Positions 26,452 to 33,979 of a stretch of DNA of 35,746 nucleotides are shown here, piece by piece. The DNA comes from Thermoplasmata archaeon (GTDB lineage Archaea; Thermoplasmatota; Thermoplasmata; Thermoplasmatales; Thermoplasmataceae). The notes under the pieces are model-generated. The model worked only from the letters and a program-made list of their open reading frames with translations. It had not been told where the DNA came from and did no database searches. Within the stretch, counting starts at the first letter, position 1, and each line of letters opens with the position of its first letter. Made by a program: the position numbers and the translations under genes. Location of the stretch: assembly GCA_021820245.1 (NCBI GenBank), contig JAKADT010000008.1, positions 1-35,746 on the forward strand, given 5' to 3'.

Positions 26452-27572
26452 TGCTCATTCCAGGCCCTGTGGAAGTCCCCAAATCCGTTTTGAGATCATC
26501 CGCCTACGTCGTGAATCACAGATCTCATGAATTTAAGGAACTTGTAGAGGAATCCGAGTTGATGTTGAACAAATTTGCAGAGGCATCAAGGTCTATCATG
26601 ACTACAGGTTCTGGAACAACCGCCGTGGAATCTATGATTTATTCATTTACAGAACCAGGAGAAAAGGTTTTGGCGGTAACGTTTGGGGAATTTGGAAACA
26701 GGATGATAGAAAGTATTGAAAGGAGGGGTTGCGATATAAATGTTTTAAGAAAAGATCATAATTCCATTCTTTCGAAAGAGGAGATATCAGATTACATATC
26801 ATCCCATCAAAAAGCAACGTCTCTGTTTCTGGTGCATAATGAAACTGGGAATGGTACCTCCATAAGAAATCTGGAAGAAATAACAATGGAAACAAAAAAA
26901 CTTGGATTGAAAGTTTTGGTTGACAGTGTTTCGGGATTTGGTGGCATTCCCATTAAGGTCAACGGGTGGGGAATAGATGCTATGGCAACTTGCAGCCAGA
27001 AGGGTCTCGCTTCAGTCCCTGGACTTGGAATTGTCTGTATTGGTAGTGAATTTTCTGAACAAACGCCGGCTAGGAAGTCCATTCCACAATATCTGGATCT
27101 TAATGTTTCACTTAAATTCCTGAACAAACATGAAACACCATATACACCCTCTACAGGAAGCTTTAATGCCTTGTATTCGGCTTTGAATATACTGAGTGCT
27201 GAAACTTTGGAAAAACGCTGGATCCGGCATAGAGCAAATGCTGAATTCCTCAGGAAAAATCTTGAAGGTACAGGGACCGAAATTCTGGGTAAAGATTACA
27301 ACTATTCAGACACTGTCATTGCATTTAAGCCTCCCATTGCGGTAAGTGATTTACAATCAAAACTCAAAGCTTCTGGTTATGAAATTGCCAAGGGAATGGG
27401 AGAATTATCTGACAAAATAGTCAGATTAGGGAATCTTGGAATTGTAGATGGTGAAAAACTTGCGGGATTCCTGAACGAATATTTCAGGATTATTGGAATA
27501 GAGAGAAATATCGATATTTCCGAAGTTCCGGAGGATGCTAAACTACATATCCAGAAAAATATACTCGTATAA
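26448..27572 (+). CDS. class V aminotransferase (serine/phosphoserine or alanine-glyoxylate type)
   Basis: 374 residues, PLP-dependent fold type I. It starts MMLIPGPVEVPKSVL, with TTGSGTTAVES for phosphate binding, VLVDSVSGFGG (D159 to the pyridine nitrogen) and the Schiff-base Lys185 in CSQKGL. This group includes archaeal enzymes that act as phosphoserine aminotransferases and alanine-glyoxylate aminotransferases. Direct coupling to serA makes transamination of 3-phosphohydroxypyruvate the most likely role. The start overlaps the serA stop by 4 nt. Confidence 0.88.
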   Translation: MMLIPGPVEVPKSVLRSSAYVVNHRSHEFKELVEESELMLNKFAEASRSIMTTGSGTTAVESMIYSFTEPGEKVLAVTFGEFGNRMIESIERRGCDINVLRKDHNSILSKEEISDYISSHQKATSLFLVHNETGNGTSIRNLEEITMETKKLGLKVLVDSVSGFGGIPIKVNGWGIDAMATCSQKGLASVPGLGIVCIGSEFSEQTPARKSIPQYLDLNVSLKFLNKHETPYTPSTGSFNALYSALNILSAETLEKRWIRHRANAEFLRKNLEGTGTEILGKDYNYSDTVIAFKPPIAVSDLQSKLKASGYEIAKGMGELSDKIVRLGNLGIVDGEKLAGFLNEYFRIIGIERNIDISEVPEDAKLHIQKNILV

Positions 27573-27620
27573 TTTTAGGTGCTTTACTGTAAACACAGTT
27601 GGTGTAAAAATCATGAAAAG

Positions 27621-27628
27621 ATATAAAT
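27621..27628 (+). promoter_or_regulatory. TATA box, tRNA-Lys
   Basis: ATATAAAT, preceded by a purine-rich GAAAAG (BRE-like), is centred about 29 nt before the mature tRNA 5' end. Confidence 0.5.
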
Positions 27629-27653
27629 TGTCTCTTTGTATGCACATCGACAC

Positions 27654-27727
27654 GGGTCCGTAGCTTAGCTAGGTAGAGCGATGGACTCTTAATCCATAGG
27701 TCGGGGGTTCGAACCCCCTCGGACCCG
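27654..27727 (+). tRNA. tRNA-Lys (anticodon CUU)
   Basis: A 74-nt cloverleaf. The acceptor arm pairs GGGTCCG with CGGACCC, and the discriminator is G. The D arm is GCTTAGCTAGGTAGAGC. The anticodon stem is ATGGA/TCCAT with loop CTCTTAA, giving CUU. The T arm is GGGGG TTCGAAC CCCC-type with the TTCGA loop. There is no intron and CCA is not encoded. It stands alone, downstream of the serine operon. Confidence 0.95.
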
Positions 27728-27730
27728 CTA

Positions 27731-27770
27731 AATTGGGTTCGGACGCATTTGGACCCGAATTTATTCTCGT
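27731..27770 (+). terminator. possible tRNA transcript terminator hairpin
   Basis: Four bases after the tRNA, AATTGGGTTC can pair with GGACCCGAATT across a 10-nt loop. A T-rich stretch (TTTATTCTCGTTT) follows. The hairpin arm also matches the tRNA acceptor sequence. Archaeal terminators usually depend on the T-run, so the hairpin may be incidental. Confidence 0.3.
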
Positions 27771-27797
27771 TTCTGGAAAAAATTTCTTCATTACCTA

Positions 27798-28472
27798 TCA
27801 GTCCAGTAGAAGGCAGGCGTATTGATTGGATTTTCCGGAATTTAACCCTGATGTCCCGTCAGGACGGATAAGACCAATTCTATTTCCAGCTCCCCCTCTA
27901 AAATTCCGGAATGCGAGATTTCCCCGTTCCCGCTTCAAACACAGTGCCTCCACGATTGCCCCACCCCTTCCGGCTACCTCATTATACACGCATGCCCTTG
28001 CTTCTGGAGGATTTCCGTTTGAGTATGGCTTATCTGCAGTCCGCTTGTTCGGCTCTTTCCCCTCATCTCCATACAGAAATGAGGTTTGTCCCCTGTACCC
28101 CTTTCGGATAAAAGGACGTTCCCTTCCACTTCCTGCAGTCGTTGTGTCCACAGGTCCTTTCTTCTTTCCCTTTATTATCAGGGATATCATAGGTACTATG
28201 ACCTGATCCGAATCTCCGTTTCCTGATGCAGAGTTGGCATTTCGCATTCCTCCTCTGACGCTGATGGAAGATGTTCCATACCTGTTTTCAACCAAGTCTT
28301 TTCTACCGTGCTGTTGTCTGTACGCCAGAGAGCCCTGAAGGTGCCAATACCCAAACTTGCCCTCAGATACTGCCTTGACCCTGGAGAGACGGGTTAGGCA
28401 CTCCCCTTCATCCGCAAATCGTATTCTCGCGGAGTTTAACTTTTGACACTTAAGACAATTCCAACCAGGCAT
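27798..28472 (-). pseudogene. unassigned open frame, possible transposase (TnpB-like) tail
   Basis: A 224-codon open frame on the minus strand, visibly more G+C-rich than its neighbours, starting MPGWNCLKCQKLNSARIRF. The CxxC followed by LNSAR loosely resembles the end of a TnpB zinc ribbon, which would make this the run-out of an IS605-type orfB after deletion of its body. The rest (for example ISVRGGMRNANSASGNGD) is low in hydrophobic residues and matches no fold I know. The opposite strand is also open for 126 codons. I treat it as non-functional mobile-element debris with low confidence. Confidence 0.3.
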
Positions 28473-28596
28473 ACGCCAGCTCGTTGCGGCTCGGTAGATC
28501 GCTAGCCCTCCTGTACGATCCTTACTGCGAGGGCGAGGACATTGTCCATGGAGCTTTCGCAGGATATGTTACCATATTCCTGTGTCCAGTTCGCTG

Positions 28597-29280
28597 CTAT
28601 GTTCTTAGGTTCTTGCATAGATTGGTCCTTCCCCAATTAGACTTGGATGGTTTCAGGCTGCCACTCTCCATGACAAGGCTGAGATTTATCTGTTCAAGTT
28701 CCTGGTGATCCTTTGCATGGCCATATTCGGATATTGATGCGGATGAATATGACGGTATGGGTGTGATGTCATAGAGAAGGGAGTTGCCGGGATGCAGCTT
28801 CTTTATGAGATCATGCTAGAATCTGCGGTAGAGATCCGAAGAACCTATCTTGTCCATGAGATCGCTGTTTCTCTGTGAGTCCATACCGACAGGAAAAAGG
28901 GTGGAAAGATATGTCCCCTCATACCATGTCTTCACAGATGACATGGGCAACGGCCTCACAACCTTTAATATTGCCAGTGCCAGGATCTTCTGGCTTTCCT
29001 CATTGGTCAGGTAAGATTTCAGGATGTCCTGGATACCAATATGGTTTACAATGTCCAGGATGGGGATGAACTGGCCATAGATCAGTGATCTCTTTGGCAG
29101 CACTGAACTCACCTTCCTGACATCCCCGTCAGTTTCCTTCCCTGCGTATTTGTAATGATATTTGGTGTTCTTGATCACCGGGTCATAGTACGGCGTTCGA
29201 TCATAGACGTAAACAGAATTCTTGACCGGCTTACTGATCCTCTGAACCTTTGCTGTAATGGTGGTAAAAGGCGGGAAATC
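28597..29280 (-). pseudogene. IS4/IS1634-type DDE transposase, broken
   Basis: The reading frame runs on the minus strand from about 29280: ITAKVQRISKPVKNSVYVYDRTPYYDP, KYHYKYAGKE and KRSLIYGQFIPILDIVNHIGI, the usual N-terminus of IS4/IS1634-type transposases. A TAG at 28816-28818 interrupts it in frame. Beyond it, the same frame continues with KKLHPGNSLLYDITPIPSYSSA and EYGHAKDHQELEQINLSLVM, which contains the first catalytic Asp. Homology then ends and a stop follows at 28597. No recognisable start codon remains at the 5' end. It is dead by nonsense mutation and 3' truncation. Confidence 0.7.
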
Positions 29281-29359
29281 AGGGATAAATATTCAATTTT
29301 AGTTACGTCAATTTTCTAGAACAATTTGGTTTTTCTCAAGTTCTTCAGAAGAGTTACGC

Positions 29360-30547
29360 TTATTGATTTACATTGGGTCGGGTGAGTCTCGAATAGTTAG
29401 CCTCAATTGAATATCTCAGTTTCGGGGCATAAAAGAACAGCGCTCCGCTGGTGACAAATATAACCGGTGCGACGACAAAAAAAGGAAAAGAAAACCCATA
29501 CATCTGTCCAAGAAAACCTGCAAGTATAGGAGCAATTGCAGCACCGGCCCAGCGGAGAAAATTATATGCTGCTGACGACACTGACCTTGAAAATGGTGAT
29601 ACCTCCATTGCAAGAGAAGTGAATGACGCATTCGAAATACCGCAGAGAAGGCCTGACACGACTACTGCTTCGAGCCTGTAGGCAGGAAATTCCCCCATAA
29701 TTATGAAAAGCAGAGCAAATACGAAGAGATTTATCTCCAGCAACTTCAGTCTTTCAATTACCCTAATGAGTCTGGGAACAAGAATCACTGAGGAAAATGC
29801 CACCAGAATTCCCCACAGGAAGTAAGTAATTCCAAGCTCAATAGTAGTAAGACCAGAAAGCGTTAAGGGGGTGTAGGCAAGGATAGTGAAAAAACCAAAG
29901 TTATATCCAAGAGCTATGAGGGAATTTGTTCTGACACTGCTGTTGCTTAAAGCCTCAACAACCTCAACCGGAGTCCTGGGCTTCTCCTTATTCTCGGGCT
30001 CTCTGACAAACATCATAGTAACGACAAAGCCGATGGCCATCAATGTTGCAGTCCCGAAGAATGGATAACGCCAGTCAAACGTACCAAGGAAACCACCAAG
30101 GAGGGGACCTGATGCAATTCCGAGGCCCAGGGCTGCTTCATAAATCGTAATGGATTTTTCAAGTTTTCCGGCTGAGATGCCCACTATTATGGAAAGTGCG
30201 GTTGATGTAAAGAAGGCATTTCCCAGCCCCCATCCTCCACGGAATATGGCAAATACAGAAATGTTAGGCGAAAGTCCCGACAACGTAGCAAAGAGAACTA
30301 CCACTAGAAGACCTATGATCAGGGTTTTCTTGCTGCCAAATCTCGTTGAAAAATATCCTGAAATAAACATTGAGAGAGACATCACGGCTATGTAGCTCGT
30401 GAAAAGCCATTCCACCTGAAATGGAGATGCGCCCATCTCCCTCCCGATCAAGGGGAGGAGTGGATCTACGACACCAATACCCATGAAAGCAATAAAAGTT
30501 GAAAAGGCAATAGCACTTGTCCCACCGAATTTCCTGGATATGACCAT
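29360..30547 (-). CDS. MFS transporter
   Basis: 395 residues with about 12 hydrophobic segments in two sets of six. The loop between TM2 and TM3 has the MFS motif A-like GYFSTRFGSKKTLIIG, and TM5 has LGIASGPLLGGFLG (motif C-like), which is typical of drug/H+ antiporters (DHA1-like). A charged central loop (REPENKEKPRTPVE) separates the halves. The substrate cannot be told from sequence. It is monocistronic, with a TATA-like box 26 nt before the ATG (leaderless). Confidence 0.88.
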   Translation of the reverse strand: MVISRKFGGTSAIAFSTFIAFMGIGVVDPLLPLIGREMGASPFQVEWLFTSYIAVMSLSMFISGYFSTRFGSKKTLIIGLLVVVLFATLSGLSPNISVFAIFRGGWGLGNAFFTSTALSIIVGISAGKLEKSITIYEAALGLGIASGPLLGGFLGTFDWRYPFFGTATLMAIGFVVTMMFVREPENKEKPRTPVEVVEALSNSSVRTNSLIALGYNFGFFTILAYTPLTLSGLTTIELGITYFLWGILVAFSSVILVPRLIRVIERLKLLEINLFVFALLFIIMGEFPAYRLEAVVVSGLLCGISNASFTSLAMEVSPFSRSVSSAAYNFLRWAGAAIAPILAGFLGQMYGFSFPFFVVAPVIFVTSGALFFYAPKLRYSIEANYSRLTRPNVNQ

Positions 30548-30569
30548 TTTATGGGGAATTCCGACAGAA

Positions 30570-30577
30570 TATTTTAA
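30570..30577 (-). promoter_or_regulatory. TATA-like box, MFS transporter
   Basis: TTAAAATA on the minus strand, centred about 26 nt before the ATG at 30547. Confidence 0.45.
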
Positions 30578-30962
30578 CTGAATGGTCTGCTCCCTGTAAG
30601 GATTCAGTTACCTGAAGTTGTCCCGGATTAGCCCTGAGCGGAAGTTTTCCCCTCTTTCTGTACGATTCAAGAACACTCTAAACCCCGGTAAGGTCTCTTG
30701 TATCTCTCTCTGATCGGGACCCGCTGAATCCAGCGTTGGTTCTGTGAAGACTTTTGATACATAATTTTCGTTGAATAATAAAGAGACATCTATCTTTTGA
30801 TTTTCGTTGTAGGACAAAATAGGATAGCGCCTGCATAAAACTAATTCTTGTATTACAGGTACTACATTTAAACAATTTTGAAAGTGAATTTCTATGAGAA
30901 CTTATCAATTTTTGTCCAACCGAAGAAATAACAGTTTAAACAACAATCAAATATGATTTAAC
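30578..30962. other. intergenic region, nothing firmly recognised
   Basis: Two overlapping minus-strand frames are open here (30608-30817 and 30678-30908), both without recognisable domains and with different, unrelated translations. I do not call either. The right end holds the TATA-like TTTAAA at 30935-30940. Confidence 0.35.
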
Positions 30963-31043
30963 ATGTCAAGAGTAAATCCTGAAAATAAGGAAGAAACACA
31001 AGAATCGATAGCCATAAGAAATGAAATAATGGAGAATGGTTAA
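30963..31043 (+). CDS. candidate 26-residue leaderless small protein upstream of VapB
   Basis: ATG to TAA, 26 residues, strongly charged (MSRVNPENKEETQES, ending RNEIMENG). TTTAAA at 30935-30940 is centred about 26 nt before the ATG, the spacing of a leaderless start. It ends 35 nt before the likely antitoxin start. The C-terminal IMENG also occurs in the antitoxin (WIMENGM), so it may be a remnant or a leader peptide. Evidence is limited to promoter spacing. Confidence 0.25.
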   Translation: MSRVNPENKEETQESIAIRNEIMENG

Positions 31044-31050
31044 CAAAGAA

Positions 31051-31058
31051 TTTATACT
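31051..31058 (+). promoter_or_regulatory. TATA-like box, vapBC
   Basis: TTTATACT is centred 25 nt before the ATG at 31079. It supports that start over the ATG at 31067, which would lie upstream of the transcript start. Confidence 0.45.
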
Positions 31059-31078
31059 GTGTAAACATGCGAAAGCAT

Positions 31079-31330
31079 ATGGTAACAAATGTTATCGCAC
31101 TGAGAATAGATGATAACACAGCTGAACTGATTGATAAGTTAATAAAATATAGGTTTGCCACTAACAGGACGGATGCCTTGAGATGGATTATGGAGAACGG
31201 TATGCATAGTGCAAAAAAAACCATAGAGAAAAAGGAAAAAAGTCAAGCCATTATCAAGAAATGGAAAGAAAAAGGGCTTCCTGAACTACCTCGTGACCTT
31301 TCAGAGATTTCAATTCGAGAGAGGGATTAG
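31079..31330 (+). CDS. VapB-like antitoxin, ribbon-helix-helix type
   Basis: 83 residues from ATG 31079 (an in-frame ATG at 31067 would add four). The N-terminus TNVIALRIDDNTAELIDKLIKYRFATNRTDALRWIMENGM has the ribbon-helix-helix pattern: a short beta strand, then two helices with N-R-T-D-A-L between them. The C-terminus is charged (KKEKSQAIIKKWKEKGLPELPRDL), as expected for a toxin-binding tail. It would bind its own promoter and neutralise VapC. The stop is one base before the VapC start. Confidence 0.8.
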   Translation: MVTNVIALRIDDNTAELIDKLIKYRFATNRTDALRWIMENGMHSAKKTIEKKEKSQAIIKKWKEKGLPELPRDLSEISIRERD

Positions 31331-31331
31331 A

Positions 31332-31742
31332 GTGAATTATATTGATACAAATGTCATAATTTCATTCCTTAACAGGGGTGACGTTAATCATGCAAAAGCA
31401 TCTAAAATTTTAGGCCATTGTGGTAAAATGGTAACGTCCTCCATCACTATTTTGGAATTGAAGTCCGTTCTTCCTAGGACAACAAAATTGGGCGCGGATG
31501 AAATAGAAGCTTTTGTCGACTATTTACCTGAAATTAATGTTGATGTTCCAGAGGTGGACATGAATAAAGTAGTTAACAAGGCCGGCGAGATTGCATTCGC
31601 CATAAGAATGAAAACCCTGGACACACTGCATCTATCAGCAAGCATGGTGCTCGAGGCATATGACTTTGTGACTTTTGACCATGAATTCGCTGAAAAGGAA
31701 AGAGAAATAGCAAATATTGGGATAAAAATCAAGTCTGGATAA
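31332..31742 (+). CDS. vapC: VapC-type toxin, PIN-domain ribonuclease
   Basis: 136 residues from GTG 31332, with GAGGGA about 6 nt upstream. The PIN-domain acidic residues are in place: D5 in YIDTNVII, the Glu of ILELKSV, the Asp of TLDTLHLSAS, and the Asp of TFDHEFA. These bind metal for RNA cleavage. A longer frame extends upstream into vapB, but its extra residues do not fit the family. The RNA target is unknown; other VapC proteins cut initiator tRNA or rRNA. Confidence 0.87.
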   Translation: MNYIDTNVIISFLNRGDVNHAKASKILGHCGKMVTSSITILELKSVLPRTTKLGADEIEAFVDYLPEINVDVPEVDMNKVVNKAGEIAFAIRMKTLDTLHLSASMVLEAYDFVTFDHEFAEKEREIANIGIKIKSG

Positions 31743-32273
31743 TAGAAAAGCTGCCACCTATCCATGATCCGTTAGTTGAATTACTTACCATAAGGCTCGG
31801 TGCCCGTACCTCTCTGGAGTCACCTAATTTCTGTTTACATCTGTGAGTATTTTCTATTGCTAACTTCTTTGAAACTTGAAGACGATATTCATATTTCAGT
31901 TTGAACATGAGAGAAACTTGCATTAGTTCCCCTTGAAAGTAACTCCTGTATTACATAGATAATACTCATAATCTTAGTTGGTTATTAACACTACACTCTT
32001 TCACCCATAACCTGTTTCACATCTTTAGTTCTCTTTGCCCTGTGGTCTGTCACGCAGTAAACATGGATGCTTTTTTCCTTTTGAGAGCCTTAGAATGAAT
32101 GTCGTTGTAGTGATACATACAATACAAAGTATAAGAATCTTTTATTCTGCAGACAGTGTAAAACAGGTTATTCAAGAGAAAACGTAGTGTTAATTATGGG
32201 AAAGATAGGACAACACACCCATATTTGCATATAAATTCAATGAACGTCATTCGATTCCTGGGATTTTGTTACC
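31743..32273. other. gene-free accessory stretch with short open-frame fragments
   Basis: On the minus strand a 64-codon frame (31729-31923) begins MQVSLMFKLKYEYRLQVSKK and might be transposase debris, but I cannot assign it. A second short frame around 32010-32095 reads KSIHVYCVTDHRAKRTKDVK. Neither has a start, promoter or full domain. An imperfect inverted repeat frames 32007-32171. Confidence 0.3.
32007..32171. repeat. imperfect 16-bp inverted repeat, ends of a ~165-bp segment
   Basis: ATAACCTGTTTCACAT at 32007-32022 matches the reverse complement of GTGTAAAACAGGTTAT at 32156-32171 in 14 of 16 positions. This could be the ends of a small non-autonomous transposon or chance. Confidence 0.3.
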
Positions 32274-33755
32274 TTACTCCCATTCATTGTTGATGACATG
32301 GTACTTATGTGGTAGTTCCTTCCTGCCGAGTACTGGTATTGGAAGATTCAGTGATTTGAACGTCACCAGTGCAAATCCAAGAAGTGTCAATGTAGGAATA
32401 TAGTTTCCAGACATGAACATCATGCCAGAGAGGATGAAACTGGAGGCGCAAACAAAGATTTCGAAAACGAACAGTGGCTTATCTCTTCTTTCAAATAATT
32501 CCCTTGCGCCAGACTCGTTCTTCCCGTTTCCCATCTTTGGAGTACGGTAAAAATATCCAGATTTCCCAAGAAGACCACTTATAAATCCATATGCTCCCAG
32601 AACTACAGTGCATGCGCCTATATATGAAAGGGCGGGTATCATTATGATGTCCCTGGGCTTGAAGAGACCCTCAAAGTATAGTGCATATGCCCCGGAAATG
32701 AAGAATGGTATGGATGGAACCGTCAGGAAAATAGTATAGAAGGGTCCCCCCAGATCAAATGGTATCTTTAAGATAAACGCCCAGAAAGTGAAGACAGATG
32801 ATAGAATATTAACCACTATCCAGCTTACGTTTGAAAATGGAAGTAGAAGCAGCAGAAACAGCCCCGCCTTCTCAGATAATGTCATCCTTTTTGATTTTAT
32901 TATCTGTTTGCCGTGGTTTCTTACAATAAGCCCCCAACCCTGTGATACCCTAAGGCTCTGCTTTTTCCAGATCTCAAGGTCAAAAGGGCATTCGCTCAAT
33001 ATCTTGGAATAACTGAGATAAAGACCTTTGAGCCCCGATACGCTCATCAGTACGGATAATTCGGTGTCTTCAGTTATTGATTCCAGATCTGACACTATTA
33101 TTGTCTTAAGAACGTCAGTCCTGATAAGCGTAAACCCTCCCTGAATGGAGAATGGTTTTCCGAGAAAAGACGAACCTTTCTTGATGGATGTGTCCATAAG
33201 ATCCTGTGATAATGCAAAAAGCCGGGTGGTGAAATTGTATGATCGATTGTAATACCCCACCCTGAACTGGACAAATGATGCCTCTGGTTTTTTTTCCAGA
33301 GCAACCACCCCATCCATGAGGGTGTTTTCCCGCAGAACTGAATCAGCATCCAGAAGCATTACCAGATCGTTTTTTACATACTTCATGGCATTCTTTAAAG
33401 CACCTATCTTGAATTTTTCACGATCTTTTCTCCTTGATACAGTTATGTCAATGCCTCTTTCTTTAAGATCATGAACTTTCCTGTCCAGTATGCCAGTAGT
33501 TTCATCACTGGAATCGTCGGCCACTATGACCTGCAGTTTTTCCTTTGGATAATTTATCTTCATTATGGCTTCAAGTGAGTTTTCAATTACATATTTCTCA
33601 TTGTATGAAGCAAAAAGAACTGTCACCCCAGGTATTATCTTAGGTTTTAATTTTAGAAGATAATCATTTCGTCTATTTTCCCTGATTGAATAAAGTGAAA
33701 GTATAATCCAGTAAACGGCCGTGGCAAATACTGGAATCTCGAATGCTACGTTCAA
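32274..33755 (-). CDS. membrane glycosyltransferase family 2, cellulose-synthase-like
   Basis: 493 residues. An N-terminal TM helix is followed by a GT-A domain: VTVLFASYNEK, a D-D pair at 80-81 (VIVADDSSDE), the metal-binding DAD at 136-138, the catalytic TED at 228-230, and QSLRVSQGW at 266-274, which fits the Q-x-x-R-W motif of processive enzymes with Trp replaced by Val. Several C-terminal TM helices follow. It probably makes a surface or exopolysaccharide. No ATG start exists: the TTG at 33755 is used here, but a GAGGGGG site lies 6 nt before an in-frame ATA at 33782. Confidence 0.87.
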   Translation of the reverse strand: MNVAFEIPVFATAVYWIILSLYSIRENRRNDYLLKLKPKIIPGVTVLFASYNEKYVIENSLEAIMKINYPKEKLQVIVADDSSDETTGILDRKVHDLKERGIDITVSRRKDREKFKIGALKNAMKYVKNDLVMLLDADSVLRENTLMDGVVALEKKPEASFVQFRVGYYNRSYNFTTRLFALSQDLMDTSIKKGSSFLGKPFSIQGGFTLIRTDVLKTIIVSDLESITEDTELSVLMSVSGLKGLYLSYSKILSECPFDLEIWKKQSLRVSQGWGLIVRNHGKQIIKSKRMTLSEKAGLFLLLLLPFSNVSWIVVNILSSVFTFWAFILKIPFDLGGPFYTIFLTVPSIPFFISGAYALYFEGLFKPRDIIMIPALSYIGACTVVLGAYGFISGLLGKSGYFYRTPKMGNGKNESGARELFERRDKPLFVFEIFVCASSFILSGMMFMSGNYIPTLTLLGFALVTFKSLNLPIPVLGRKELPHKYHVINNEWE

Positions 33756-33788
33756 TGCCAGTGCCAGTAACTCTGTATTTATTGTCTT

Positions 33789-33795
33789 CCCCCTC
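33789..33795 (-). promoter_or_regulatory. Shine-Dalgarno-like site far upstream of the annotated start
   Basis: GAGGGGG on the minus strand, 6 nt before an in-frame ATA (33782) and 33 nt before the TTG at 33755. It bears on which start is used. Confidence 0.35.
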
Positions 33796-33832
33796 TGAGA
33801 TAGTTAGTTCATGCAAGAAAGAAACTGTTAGC

Positions 33833-33840
33833 ATTTAAAT
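33833..33840 (-). promoter_or_regulatory. TATA-like box, glycosyltransferase gene
   Basis: ATTTAAAT on the minus strand. A transcript start near 33810 would give a leader of about 28 nt to the ATA or about 55 nt to the TTG. Confidence 0.4.
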
Positions 33841-33979
33841 TTATTCCCCATTGCTGTAATAATTTCACTTCAAAATACTTGGTACACTGCACTTAAGATG
33901 TACCTAATTAACCTTATGTAGTTAAGAAATAATCAACGGAAATATAATTCCCAATCTTGCAGGTGCTTACAATTCCTGA

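Noticed and set aside
27826-28206. 126-codon plus-strand ORF
   Set aside because: It is the mirror of the open minus-strand frame, is rich in Pro, Phe and Ser, and has no domain or start signal.
28816-28818. TAG as a pyrrolysine codon
   Set aside because: A truncated transposase without a start or C-terminus is more simply a pseudogene, and no pyrrolysine genes are seen.
30608-30908. two overlapping minus-strand ORFs upstream of the MFS gene
   Set aside because: Neither has a recognisable fold or good start, and they would overlap each other out of frame.
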